Source: Cladorhizidae sp. MBARI D1340-BT2
Taxonomy: Eukaryota > Porifera > Demospongiae > Poecilosclerida > Cladorhizidae
Assembly: GCA_028752905.1 (NCBI GenBank)
Contig: JAQNBH010000015.1
Location: 13,282,036 to 13,346,035 of the forward strand
DNA length: 64,000 nucleotides
Reading direction: 5' to 3'
Part shown: piece by piece, positions 46,201 through 52,432 of the stretch
Position numbering within the stretch: position 1 is the stretch's first letter
Layout of the letters: each line of letters opens with the position of its first letter
Made by a program: the position numbers and the translations under genes
The notes under the pieces: model-generated
The model's input: only the letters and a program-made list of their open reading frames with translations
Databases searched by the model: none
What the model was told of the DNA's origin: nothing

Positions 46201-48814
46201 ATTATTAACCGTCCATGCTTGATTATTAACCCTGTGTGTGCTTGATTATCGTCTCTGCATGCTTGATATGCTTGATTATTAACCCTGTGTGTGCTTGATT
46301 ATCATCTCTGCATTCTTGATTATTAACCCTGTCCATGCTTGATTATTAACCCTGTACATGCTTGATTATTAACCATGTGCATGCTTGATTACTGAGCATG
46401 CTTGATTATCATCGCTTGATTATTAACCCTGTGCATCTTGATTATTAACCCTGTACATGCTTATTATCATCCCTCTGGTAATTATGTGAACGTTTCACAT
46501 GTTCTCTGAACATGTGCTCTAACATTTTTACTGACATTGTGTAATACAGGTGGCATGGGGGGGGGGGGGGTAATAATGATTATGCCCTCCCCCCTTCATA
46601 AATTTTCCAAATGATGAAATTAGCGAAATTAGCTGAGTTGCCACTCCCATTCAGTGATATGGCACAGAGATTTGAGCCCCTAGTAAATTATAGACACCCT
46701 TGGAATTAGCCAAGGAAGGTGTAATCCAGTGTTACTCCACTTCCCAACCACAGAAGCTGGTTCCAATAATTGGAGAGCCAAGGAAGGTGTAATCCAGCAC
46801 TTCCCCACTGCAGAAGCTGGTTCCAATAATTGGAGAGCTAAGGAAGGTGTAATCCAGTGTTACTCCACTTCCCAACCACAGAAGCTGGTTCCAATAATTG
46901 GAGAGCCAAGGAAGGTGTAATCCAGCACTTCCCCACTGCAGAAGCTGGTTCCAATAATTGGAGATCTAAGGAAGGTGTAATCCAGTGTTACTCCACTTCC
47001 CCACCACAGAAGCTGGTTCCAATAATTGGAGAGCCAAGGAAGGTGTAATCCAGTGTTACTCCACTTCCCCACCACAGAAGCTGGTTCCAATAATTGGAGA
47101 GCCAAGGAAGGTGTAATCCAGTGTTACTCCTATTCCCCACTGCAGAAGCTGGTTCCAATAATTGGAGAGCCAAGGAAGGTGTAATCCAGTGTTACTCCAC
47201 TTCCCTACTGCAGAAGCTGGTTCCAATAATTGGAGAGCCAAGGAAGGTGTAATCCAGTGTTACTCCTATTCCCCACTGCAGAAGCTGGTTCCAATAATTG
47301 GAGAGCCAAGGAAGGTGTAATCCAGTGTTACTCCACTTCCCCACTGCAGAAGCTGGTTCCAATAATTGGAGAGCCAAGGAAGGTGTAATCCAGGTTACTC
47401 CACTTCCCTACTGCAGAAGCTGGTTCCAATAATTGGAGAGCCAAGGAAGGTGTAATCCAGTGTTACTCCTATTCCCCACTGCAGAAGCTGGTTCCAATAA
47501 TTGGAGAGCCAAGGAAGGTGTAATCCAGCGTTACTCCACTTCCCTACTGCAGAAGCTGGTTCCAATAATTGGAGAGCCAAGGAAGATGTAATCCAGTGTT
47601 AATCCAATTCCCCACTGCAGAAGCTGGTTCCAATAATTAAGAGAGCCAGCTTGTAAAAAGCAATCAGTCCTAGAAAAGAGCAATTAGTCCAACCTAGAGA
47701 TGAATAAGCATCAGCAGTCTGCCCAAGATCCCCAAATACTAATAAGTGGAGAAACTCTGAAGTGCTCCTAGAGGTGATCAACTGATAGCTCCAACAAGAA
47801 CAAACATGAGCACACCTCAGGCTTTGTTTAGCTAGTGTAATAGTAATGCAGGCTCAGAGTCCTAGGGAAGTATCTAGGCTTATAGCTATACACCAGGAGA
47901 AAAATCTGCTCTAGGTTAGCCCCAAAAAGAACAGCCACAGATGAAAACTTGCTAGCTATTATATTTCTATGAAATGGAAAACAGCATCTCTTTCTACTCT
48001 TTAAACTCTTTAAATGACAGAAAATTGCTTTTAGTGAAAATTTCTCTCCAAAAGAAGCTCTTTTTCCCAATTTGGACGTTTTTGAGTGTTTTGAGGAACT
48101 GAAATAGCTCATTCTTGTCAAAATGGGCAAAGAAGCAGAACCTGATATGATTTAAACAGAATCCCAGAGAGAGTCTACCACGGCAGCAACCAACAAAACC
48201 CCAGGAAAAGTGCTGGTTATAGACTGTATTTAACACACAAATAGCAATAACACTTGCTATATATTGGTTGTCATACTGAGAGGTGCATTGTGATGCTCCC
48301 TACAACTCAACAACACTACTACTCCACTATGGATGAATAGAGACGACCCTAACATGCTCAGACCCAAAGGTGTGTGCAATGGAAGCTTTATATGTTTGAG
48401 ACATGTGTCATTTCCTAATACACTAGGGACTCCCTCTGGTTTTCCTAACCATGAGAGAGGTGTCACATTCACGATTTAGACAGCAGAGAGCCAGGCTTAA
48501 TATTCAGATAATCTGTTTCTCATTTGCCATACACCTCTCAAAATGCCATGGAGCAACTGTTACTATGATATGGGTAAATCCATCTCTATAATAATTCGTC
48601 TGGTATTTTTGTGGACATACTTCGCCAGTTTGATGAGGTAATGCTTCTGGTCAATGTCATACACATTCACTACCCTCATGCCAAGGAGGCTGTGGAAGGA
48701 GAAGGTTAATAAATAATTAAAATTATATCGTCCATTTGGTAGTATCCCAATTTACCTCAGGTTGAGCTCGCCTACGATGGCAAACAAATCTATGGTTGTA
48801 AACTTCTCCTTCAT
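14091..48814 (-). CDS. NEMF: NEMF / Rqc2-like ribosome quality-control factor, complete gene (33 proposed exons)
   Basis: NEMF binds peptidyl-tRNA-obstructed 60S subunits after ribosome stalling, recruits the E3 ligase Listerin and drives C-terminal tailing of the stalled chain. Proposed exons, 5' to 3': 48756-48814, 48621-48689, 43723-43825, 43195-43320, 42454-42602, 42320-42387, 40801-40890, 40161-40234, 39733-39809, 37230-37305, 35923-35985, 35725-35802, 35056-35264, 34775-34915, 31309-31372, 31103-31191, 30637-30740, 30318-30499, 30113-30170, 29427-29485, 29091-29165, 26918-27141, 25033-25109, 24052-24088, 23962-23976, 22827-22911, 22479-22544, 21413-21490, 20100-20624, 17565-17671, 17440-17483, 14906-14985, 14091-14168. 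They sum to 3429 nt, giving 1142 residues; human NEMF is about 1076. All introns are GT-AG and phases are consistent. Exons 24-26 are tentative. The ATG has a G at -3. An upstream ATG 13 nt earlier is out of frame. The introns hold most of the tandem repeats in the window. Confidence 0.96.
14986..16216. other. NEMF intron, mostly unique
   Basis: Part of the 14986-17439 intron. A (GT)n tract lies at about 15190-15225 and a small TA/AAC-rich stretch near 16020-16100. I see no exon-like conserved segment. Confidence 0.55.
16217..17066. mobile_element. Foldback element FB3 in NEMF intron
   Basis: Left outer arm: GGAACTGCAGGTTGGGAATG ... TCAAGTCTTGAGTGGC ... CAACTGTGATTGC. The right outer arm carries GCAATCACAGCCACTCAAGA and CATCCAAACCTGCAAA. 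An inner inverted repeat (GGTTATGACTTTGGAACTC against GAGCCCCAAAGTGGTAACC) shares blocks with FB1 and FB2. The central palindrome is near 16570-16700. No coding capacity. A half copy of the left arm lies at 60770-61065. Confidence 0.85.
17735..20030 (+). repeat. 68-bp satellite array, about 34 copies, NEMF intron 29
   Basis: The unit contains CAACCTACTTCAACCTGCCT, CAACCCAGTGTGGTGTTGG and CCCCATAGAGCTATTGT. The period is 68 bp, with some 64-66 bp variants. It occupies nearly all of the intron between exons 20100-20624 and 17565-17671. The same family is inverted at 9180-9478. Many 60-120 codon frames here are by-products. Confidence 0.97.
20100..20624 (-). CDS. NEMF: NEMF exon 29: Lys-rich then Glu-rich acidic linker
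   Basis: A 525-nt exon (175 codons, phase 0 both ends) with acceptor CTTGCAG and donor AGG|GTAACTGG. It opens with [19 protein letters not shown], which matches vertebrate LGSAGSNKEEKGKKGKKG. The long Glu/Val/Asp-rich tract that follows ends [11 protein letters not shown]. The mixed basic/acidic, low-complexity composition is typical of the disordered linker before NFACT-C. The largest exon of the gene. Confidence 0.92.
20665..21265 (+). repeat. GT-rich degenerate repeat, GTGTGAGGAGATTGAGTGT-like
   Basis: Begins with a pure (GT)n (about 20676-20700) and grades into imperfect GAGTGTGAGGAGA units, in the intron between exons 21413-21490 and 20100-20624. The Ser/His/Thr-rich reverse-strand frames and Cys/Glu-rich forward frames are artefacts. 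Confidence 0.9.
21413..29165 (-). CDS. NEMF: NEMF exons 21-28: variable linker with acidic cluster and conserved KKKxKDKYxDQDxEER box
   Basis: Firm exons: 29091-29165 ([20 protein letters not shown]...), 26918-27141 (acidic [13 protein letters not shown]... ending [14 protein letters not shown], compare vertebrate YPDTTIDLSHL), 25033-25109 ([20 protein letters not shown]; the donor could instead be at 25037), 22479-22544 (...[11 protein letters not shown]) and 21413-21490 ([20 protein letters not shown], compare [20 protein letters not shown]). Tentative exons: 24052-24088, 23962-23976 and 22827-22911 (DLRKQRQ...TSAVEK), chosen because phases fit and the product resembles the SAKERREMKKKK stretch. 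This region is poorly conserved in the family, so missing or wrong exons are possible here. Confidence 0.8.
21491..22470 (+). repeat. Degenerate AACAACCATCAACACACAAAC array, NEMF intron 27
   Basis: About 50 copies of a 16-21 bp A/C-only unit between exons 22479-22544 and 21413-21490. Almost no G occurs on the + strand for about 970 bp. In the sense (-) strand it reads as G/T-rich RNA. Longer blocks recur (21740-21960 and 22020-22240 are near copies), indicating a higher-order duplication. Confidence 0.95.
22912..23961. other. NEMF intron with imperfect GGAACTAGTCTCGTGAGCCA repeats
   Basis: Mostly unique sequence. Four imperfect copies of about 30 bp (AACTAGTCTCGTGAGCCAGA) lie at about 23265-23375. 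No further exon was recognised. Confidence 0.6.
24100..24376 (+). repeat. 27-bp minisatellite, 10 copies, NEMF intron 23
   Basis: The unit starts AGAGGCTAAGCATTAGTAGA. It is almost identical across copies apart from one single-base deletion near 24273. It begins directly upstream of the acceptor of tentative exon 24052-24088. Confidence 0.95.
24455..24775 (+). repeat. (CA)n / ACATGCATGCAC-rich tract, NEMF intron 23
   Basis: Alternating purine-pyrimidine DNA with many TGCATG and CACACA words, a possible Z-DNA former. All overlapping frames (His/Thr-rich, Cys/Val-rich) are by-products. Confidence 0.93.
25137..26015 (+). repeat. AAT/AAC/TAG trinucleotide and AT-rich tracts with an embedded dispersed repeat
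   Basis: (AAC)n/(AAT)n about 25137-25225; GAT repeats near 25230; a dispersed repeat at 25293-25392 (CTCAATGAACTCTCAGTTGA ... CCTGATGCAGGC ... AAAACGTCGAG); then TTTAT-type tracts, (TAG)n at 25710-25740, (ATA)n about 25838-25912, and (GGT)n/(ACA)n to 26010. In the NEMF intron between exons 26918-27141 and 25033-25109. Confidence 0.93.
26215..26695 (+). repeat. About 31-bp minisatellite, about 15 copies, NEMF intron 22
   Basis: The unit begins CTAGATTAGCCACTAGTTTT and ends CTAAGGGGCCT. Several copies are truncated. Same intron as the AAT tracts. Confidence 0.95.
27175..29040 (+). repeat. 32-bp minisatellite, over 50 copies, NEMF intron 21
   Basis: The unit is GATGATGGAGTAGGTAAGGT followed by TGTTATAGCAGT. 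Point variants recur at multiples of 32: TTACAGCAG doublets near 27522, 27938 and 28387, about 13 and 14 units apart, show block duplication. The left and right edges are degenerate. It fills the intron between exons 29091-29165 and 26918-27141. Confidence 0.97.
29427..30740 (-). CDS. NEMF: NEMF exons 17-20: NFACT-R (DUF814) RNA-binding domain
   Basis: Exons 30637-30740, 30318-30499, 30113-30170 and 29427-29485 encode about residues 512-646. Landmarks: [20 protein letters not shown], then [64 protein letters not shown] and [19 protein letters not shown]. These match animal NEMF nearly residue for residue. The VHADIHGA motif and the SAWD segment are the family signature. Split codons (TG|G, G|GT, G|GT) agree across junctions. 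The donor of exon 30113-30170 is the one repeated in the adjacent intron. Confidence 0.97.
29515..29700 (+). repeat. (CACATA)n / ACATGCATAC microsatellite
   Basis: A degenerate CA/TA tract in the NEMF intron between exons 30113-30170 and 29427-29485, lying just upstream of the exon 20 acceptor. Confidence 0.9.
29735..30112 (-). repeat. About 70-bp tandem repeat containing copies of an exon-intron junction
   Basis: Five copies of about 70-78 bp. Read on the - strand, each holds TTCATGATCAGAGGTACTTA, identical to the 3' end of NEMF exon 30113-30170 plus its 5' splice site (ATGATCAGAG|GTACTT). The leftmost copy (about 29735-29760) is diverged (GAGGTGCATTA). The rest of the unit is not exonic. 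Confidence 0.93.
31103..37305 (-). CDS. NEMF: NEMF exons 10-16: end of NFACT-N, coiled-coil arm, acidic/Lys linker
   Basis: Exons 37230-37305 ([14 protein letters not shown]...VESFNK), 35923-35985 ([20 protein letters not shown]), 35725-35802 ([20 protein letters not shown]), 35056-35264 ([20 protein letters not shown] ... [19 protein letters not shown]), 34775-34915 (Ser/Glu cluster, then [14 protein letters not shown]), 31309-31372 ([20 protein letters not shown]) and 31103-31191 ([16 protein letters not shown]...KARKVHW) encode about residues 272-511. The helical arm (L...DH..R...LQ..Q) and the VDxDLSLSAYANA motif are typical of the family. All splice phases agree. Confidence 0.96.
31515..33145 (+). 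repeat. 47/46-bp minisatellite, about 35 copies, NEMF intron 14
   Basis: The unit begins AAGAACACATTCAGAGAACA and ends with GCATGAGGTTAC. Two length variants (CAACACTGCATG and CAACATGCATG, one base apart) alternate irregularly. Copies are otherwise almost identical, so expansion is recent. The frames of 68-99 codons are artefacts. Confidence 0.97.
33160..34095 (+). repeat. About 38-bp minisatellite, about 24 copies, NEMF intron 14
   Basis: The unit contains GATGGCCATGGCTACATGTA followed by GGGCTAGGGCAAGGGATT. It directly abuts the 47-bp array in the same intron, giving about 2.6 kb of tandem DNA. Confidence 0.96.
34155..34245 (+). repeat. (ACT)n microsatellite
   Basis: About 28 ACT/ACC triplets in NEMF intron 14. 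The short poly-Val frame on the other strand is an artefact. Confidence 0.95.
35570..35722 (+). repeat. (CA)n tract abutting NEMF exon 12 donor
   Basis: Compound CACACA/ACATGCAC ending in (TA)n, immediately downstream in the gene sense of the exon 35725-35802 donor. In the RNA it reads as a GU-rich run beginning a few bases after the splice site. Confidence 0.93.
36035..36585 (+). repeat. Purine-only minisatellite (GGAGGAGGGGGAAGAAGGAG), NEMF intron 10
   Basis: About 500 bp almost purely of A and G on the + strand, with a 39-bp repeat (AGAGGAGTGGAGGGTGAGGT...) about nine times at 36190-36560. It is a potential triplex (H-DNA) or G-quadruplex former. In the NEMF sense it is a long pyrimidine tract ending near the acceptor of exon 35923-35985. 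The Glu/Gly/Arg-rich and Pro/Ser/Leu-rich frames are not genes. Confidence 0.93.
36690..37225 (+). repeat. TGCATGCATG / TATGTATG-rich tract next to NEMF exon 10 donor
   Basis: About 540 bp of GTATGTATGCATGCATGTAC-like sequence ending at the exon 37230-37305 donor. Dozens of TGCATG words occur, most within TGCATGCA and hence present in the RNA sense too. Met/Cys/Tyr-rich and His/Thr/Tyr-rich frames are by-products. Confidence 0.95.
37790..37990 (+). repeat. About 57-bp repeat, 3 copies, NEMF intron 9
   Basis: Three nearly identical copies containing GCAGGTACTTTACCATGTTC followed by TATTAATAAAGTACCCACTA. Each has a small GTACTTTA/TAAAGTAC inverted repeat. Confidence 0.92.
38258..39196 (+). repeat. 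45-bp minisatellite, about 21 near-identical copies, NEMF intron 9
   Basis: The unit begins AAGTCTGTGCAGTCTTCTGG and ends with GTGAATGGACC. I see one substitution (GTGTGG for GTGTAG near 38859) across the internal copies; the first copy at about 38258 is diverged. Since 45 is divisible by 3 and the unit lacks stops, three frames stay open (359 codons forward, 390 and 338 reverse). None has non-repeat coding context, so I do not call a gene. Confidence 0.97.
39733..48814 (-). CDS. NEMF: NEMF exons 1-9: NFACT-N (fibronectin-binding-protein-A-like) domain
   Basis: Exons 48756-48814 ([18 protein letters not shown]), 48621-48689 ([20 protein letters not shown]), 43723-43825 ([20 protein letters not shown], then [15 protein letters not shown]), 43195-43320 ([20 protein letters not shown] ... 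LELYDR), 42454-42602 ([20 protein letters not shown]...), 42320-42387 ([20 protein letters not shown]), 40801-40890 ([20 protein letters not shown]), 40161-40234 ([20 protein letters not shown]) and 39733-39809 ([12 protein letters not shown]) encode about residues 1-271. D9, D96 and R97 fall at the positions that correspond to the yeast Rqc2 CAT-tailing residues (D9, D98, R99). All split codons rejoin correctly. Confidence 0.97.
39850..40157 (+). repeat. (GT)n-rich tract next to NEMF exon 8 donor
   Basis: Degenerate GTGTGTGTACAGGTGTGTG sequence in the intron between exons 40161-40234 and 39733-39809. It reads as CA-rich RNA starting right after the exon 8 donor (AAAG|GTGCAACACAC). Confidence 0.92.
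40665..40720 (+). repeat. (CA)n tract in NEMF intron 7
   Basis: Short ACACACATGCACACACACAT tract between exons 40801-40890 and 40161-40234. A second CA tract lies at about 40907-40955, directly upstream of exon 7's acceptor, so the acceptor region is GT-rich in RNA rather than a conventional pyrimidine tract. Confidence 0.88.
41100..41310 (+). repeat. AAAT/AAAC tetranucleotide tract, NEMF intron 6
   Basis: About 200 bp of AAATAAAT, AAACAAAC and AAGCAAGC blocks. Leu/Phe-rich reverse frames are artefacts. Confidence 0.93.
43375..43645 (+). repeat. Degenerate TACTATTAGAGGGAG repeat, NEMF intron 3
   Basis: About twelve imperfect copies of a 15-25 bp unit (CTACTATTAGAGG...) just upstream of exon 4's acceptor side in the 43321-43722 intron. 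Confidence 0.75.
43925..43970 (-). repeat. Dispersed repeat, inverted copy of the window-start element
   Basis: On the - strand it reads ATTTGCCCTGAGGAGGAAGA ... TTTTGGTTGAAGCATCGG, parallel to 50-100 (ATTTGCCCTGAGGAAGACCG ... TTCGGTTGAAACGG). A mobile-element end in NEMF intron 2. Confidence 0.6.
43980..45430 (+). repeat. 21-bp minisatellite, about 60 copies, NEMF intron 2
   Basis: The unit is AATGCATCCACACTGGCTGGC, with point variants CATACTGG, GCACCCAC, CTCGCT and AACGCATC. An interruption (44042-44192) of unrelated sequence with a (CA)n tract splits off three leading copies. Being 21 bp, the array stays open in several frames on both strands (435 and 455 codons), giving 7-residue periodic Ala/Ser-, His/Trp- or Cys-rich strings. 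I regard these as non-coding. Confidence 0.97.
45780..46480 (+). repeat. GATTGATTATCATCCCTGTG minisatellite with shifting unit, NEMF intron 2
   Basis: Units of about 16-60 bp built from TGCATGATTGATTATCATCC and TGTGCATGCTTATCATCCTT, grading rightward into GCTTGATTATTAACCCTGTG. Imperfect, with longer-period duplications at 45840-46200. Confidence 0.93.
46710..47640 (+). repeat. 68-bp minisatellite, about 13 copies, NEMF intron 2
   Basis: The unit begins AAGCTGGTTCCAATAATTGG, then AGAGCCAAGGAAGGTGTAAT and CCAGTGTTACTCC. The period is 68 bp; two copies are 60 bp. The unit length equals that of the 17.7-20.0 kb satellite but the sequence is unrelated. It contains CTGCAG. Confidence 0.96.
47641..48620. 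other. NEMF intron 2, unique part near exon 2
   Basis: AT-rich, no repeats of note and no recognised exon. Small reverse-strand frames at 47828-48236 lack family features. Confidence 0.55.
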
Positions 48815-48989
48815 CTCCGGTGATCATCCAGACAATTGGTAAAGGTCGTTGTCTCCTTTCCGTCTCTTAGCCCCCCCCCCCCCACCATCCGCCTATGGTG
48901 TGAGTTGTCGCCTTGGGCTTGCCGCCACGTTGTATATACACATTCAAGAAATGTTTACGCGAGACTGGCGGCTTTTATGAAAGAAACTG

Positions 48990-49550
48990 GCGAGACCACC
49001 TACCGCCGGAGTAAGCTTTCTAGGCATCTTATTTCCGATAGGCATCTTATTTCCGACACTCTTTTCTCTGCTGCCCAATCTGCTGCCCTCGCGCCCCGGA
49101 AAGAAGCGCCTGCCCTCATTTCCTAGCTCCCACAGTCGCCCTGCCGACGTTTTCCTCCCTAACTGGAAAGGAGGGAAACCAGCAGCAATAGATGTCCACG
49201 TCATCTCCACCCTCCAGCAGCTTACACTAGCCGGCGCTGCCTCCACCCAGGGTCATGCCCTTAATGTTGGCTGTGAGAGAAAGATGGCAGCCCACTCTGC
49301 CGCTTGCCAGTCGGTTGGGGTAACCTTTGTTCCCCTGGTTGTTGAGTCTCTGGGTGGTTGGTGCCCTGAAGCTGTTGACCTCATTAGGTCTATTGGCCGT
49401 CAACAAGGACAGAGACTTGGAATCCCACCTGCAGAAACAACACGCCACCTCTTCCAGAAACTCTCCATCACCCTTTGGAGAGGCAACGCCACACTTTGGG
49501 CGAACAGAGTCCCCATCAACCCCCCTGACGTTGATGGCGTCATTTAAAAA
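48990..49550 (+). pseudogene. Retroelement fragment, subfamily A: Cys/His plus RPAD...D nuclease-like tail
   Basis: Frames joined by shifts give LFSAAQSAALAPRKEAPALI, RPADVFLPNWKGGKPAAIDV, MAAHSAACQSVGVTFVPLVV and IGRQQGQRLGIPPAETTRHL. This is the C-terminal part of a reverse-transcriptase element family common in cnidarian and sponge genomes (recalled, not searched). The same module is at 57605-58492. The RPAD...AAIDV spacing resembles a PD-(D/E)XK nuclease core. It is 5' truncated and frameshifted, and lies only about 200 bp upstream of the NEMF start codon. Confidence 0.75.
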
Positions 49551-50160
49551 CTTGACTTATTAATTTATTTATTTAGTTATTTATGTTCACTAAGCCTTGA
49601 TATAAGTACTTGCTCTGTAGAAAGGAAAAAGTTTTACTACCTAGTACTTGCGCAAAAAAAAAATAAAGGGAACAGGAGTATACCAATGTACAGTTGATCC
49701 TTTACCAAAACATATACATACTTACTAATTTTAAACTACTGTACTACAGAATCTCAATGAGCTCTCAGTTAACATAATAACCTTACTGTCACCTCAATGA
49801 ATTATTCCTGATGAAGGCTGAGTCGAAACGTGGAGTGAATACAATTGAATCGTCAAGTATTATTTCCAGATCAAATACTTGTGAAATCAACAAGTTGTGA
49901 ATTAGTTGTTGTGACAACTATCAAGTGGTCGGCTGGATACGCTCTTGTTCACTTCTTTTTGGACAAGTGAATACACTTTTTTTTTTAAGTTCTTTATATT
50001 GATTGACAACAAAACGTGCCAATGAGATATACATCACACAGCAATGGAGAAATGTCAATAAATAAAAACATGTATACATATATAATAAAATTCTATGTTC
50101 CATCCTGAGTGAGATCACCAACCCCCTCAACAAAACAATCAAGCTTGGTTTCAGGTATCA
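49551..50160. other. Inter-element sequence with a dispersed repeat at 49752-49850
   Basis: The dispersed repeat carries CTCAATGAGCTCTCAGTTAA ... ATTCCTGATGAAGGC ... CGAAACGTGGAGTG, shared with 25293-25392, 52100-52200 and (inverted) 57340-57425. The CTGATGA/GAAA pair again recalls a hammerhead core. The rest is AT-rich with no gene seen. Confidence 0.6.
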
Positions 50161-50162
50161 CC

Positions 50163-50955
50163 AGTGAAATTTGGTGATTTGGGGATCAGAAGTGCAATAT
50201 CGCTTACACCCTCTGCCCTTTCGGCTTCTGACTTTTGACCTCGCCGACCAGGTTCTTCCTGGAACTACCCTGCATTTGATGACGTCTTGGAAACGTGGAG
50301 TCAAGATCATAGTTGTGAGCCACCAACTGATTCCATGTCTTCACAACAAAAACGCCTGGGATGATCCACATGTTCAGGCTTCTTCCTGAACTCAGCTGTG
50401 GATAACTACTACCTGGATACGTATTCAGGCTGCAGCTAGGAAAGAGTCAGAGGCCTGGGTTCATGCTCTGCCCATGTCAGACCTCCGAATAGATGATGAC
50501 AATGTGATGAGGGTGGCTGCTGGTTTGGTTGGGTTCCCTTCTGTCATCCCCACAGTTGTCTGCAATGCAATGTGGATCCCCATAAATAAGTTTGGCACTA
50601 ATGGTCTCAGCTGTTTGATGAGTCAAGGTTGTTTTTCTAGGCATGCAACTGTCAATGACATTGTCCATAGATCTCTCGCCTCAATTAATATTCCCTCTCA
50701 CCTGGAGCCTTCATGATGGTAAGCTTCCTGATGGGCTTTATCATCCCCTGGAAAGAATGCCCATTATTCTCGTGTGGGATGCTACTTGGCGCACTTCTTT
50801 GCACCTTCCTATGCCGACTACTAACTGAAGGTCAAGGAGTAGTGGCCAATAGAGCTGAGTCCTTGAAGGTGAAATATGTATTGCTACTACTGGACAACTG
50901 GAGTGTTCGGCACGGAGGCATCTTCGCTTTTTCTGGAGTTGGGTGACCATCTAAA
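50163..50955 (+). pseudogene. Retroelement fragment, subfamily B: post-RT region, GTHGLSC-type Cys/His motif, RPDG...D
   Basis: Broken frames read FGDLGIRSAISLT, ESEAWVHALPMSDLRIDDDN, KFGTNGLSCLMSQGCFSRHA, TVNDIVHRSLASINIPSHLE, then PDGLYHPLERMPIILVWDAT. The order post-RT 'GLGIRSA', Cys-rich 'G(T)HGLSC...RHA.lN', then (R)PDG...lVWDaT is the same as in the - strand copy at 61195-62545. The first Cys pair of the motif is replaced (NAMWIP). Decayed. Confidence 0.75.
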
Positions 50956-52095
50956 ATGTGAGTGTGATGAACCACGTTCCCATCATTCAGAGAATTTATG
51001 TTGCTGTCCAGCATGGGAATACTGCCACTGTGCTGGGCTCTAGTCGATCCGCTAGTTTCTTTTTGTTTCAAAAACCCAAAAGCTTATTTGAAGATAACCT
51101 ATTTATTTATTTATTATTTGCTGATCTTTTACAATGAGGGTGTGAATATATCTACCCCTTTATATGTGTTGGTCATTATTTTATTTTTTATTTTTGTCTT
51201 GTTTTATTTCTGTCAATAATAAATGTTGGTTTCAACAATGTGTGTGGCAAAGCATGTCAACATGATGGATTGGGAGATGTCACTTACATAATTAAGAGAA
51301 CGTACAATGAATAGCAGTGACAGCAGCAACATAACAGCAAAATTAAGAGGAGTTATTTTGGGTAAATTATCTAGATAGGTTTCTTTTAATTGTTGTAATG
51401 ACGGCAGAGAAGTCAATACGAGTTAATGTGTTATGGTGGGACCACATAACCGAACTACTGGTGGCAAGTTGTGGAGGAGTGATGAAGTTTCTAGAATTTA
51501 TTTGATCTTGTTGGTGCTGATACATATTGTTGAGTTTGATATTGTCATTATAATGATTGGTAACTACAATTTTAAATACAATAGTGATGTTGCTGTGATG
51601 GGGAAAAAAGTGTATCACTGTGTGAGAATTTAGTTGGCAAGCTAAGCCAGCCCTCAGCTTGGTATTGCCAGATGTAGCTACATATGTATCTATCTATGTT
51701 TGTAATAGAGATGGCAAGTGAAGGTGCAATGGATAATTAAATAACTAACATAGAAAAACATCAATTTATCCTGATGTCTATGGGGACAAACCTTTTTGTA
51801 GTTAAAAAAAAATTTTTTTAATTCTTTTACAAGATCGTGTCATTGTCCCTGCCCTCTGGAGCCCTGATAGACTGACTATTGACCTGTATGCATTATTTAT
51901 GTCAACAGAATTTTATAATGCTGGACTGCGAAAAAGGAACTGTTTATATTCCATACAGACATGCATAGAGTTTTAAGAGTACTTGAAAGTAGTCAACTTG
52001 AAGATGTGAAGCACAGTACTCTAAGAGGGGGTAAACAGAATTTTCAGAGTACTAAGGAGAAGACCATCCAGAAGCTGACACCTTGTAAAAGTGTA
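50956..52095. other. Unassigned AT-rich sequence
   Basis: No family recognised. Short frames at 51213-51633 are AT-rich and unsupported. Confidence 0.5.
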
Positions 52096-52099
52096 TACC

Positions 52100-52390
52100 T
52101 CTCAGTTGACATGGTAGCCATTACAGTGACTTTCTCAATAACTTATTCCTAGTGCATCTATATTATAGCCGAAAGGTCGAGTGAGGAAATTTAAGTTGAT
52201 TATTGAGAACATTATTGTGTATATATATATATGAAGAAATTTCCCCCGATTAATGGAAAATTCATAAGATATCATCCATCCCAAAGAAAGGAGCCAGGAC
52301 AAGTCCTGACAACTATCGTCCAATTTTTCTTCTGTGTGTCATATCCAAAGTGCTTGAATCAATTGTACACAAAAAGATTATGCCATCATA
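52100..52390 (+). mobile_element. Dispersed repeat followed by LINE reverse-transcriptase scrap
   Basis: 52100-52200 is a copy of the CTCAGTTGACAT ... AGCCGAAAGGTCGAGTGAGG dispersed repeat. At about 52273-52385 the + strand reads PKKGARTSPDNYRPIFLLCV then ISKVLESIVHKKI, the NYRPISLL motif at the start of CR1/Jockey-type reverse transcriptases. Only this short piece is present, so it is a truncated relic. Confidence 0.75.
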
Positions 52391-52432
52391 GCTAGAGCCA
52401 GTCCAGAGTTCTGTTTCAGAGAAGTTGTCAGT

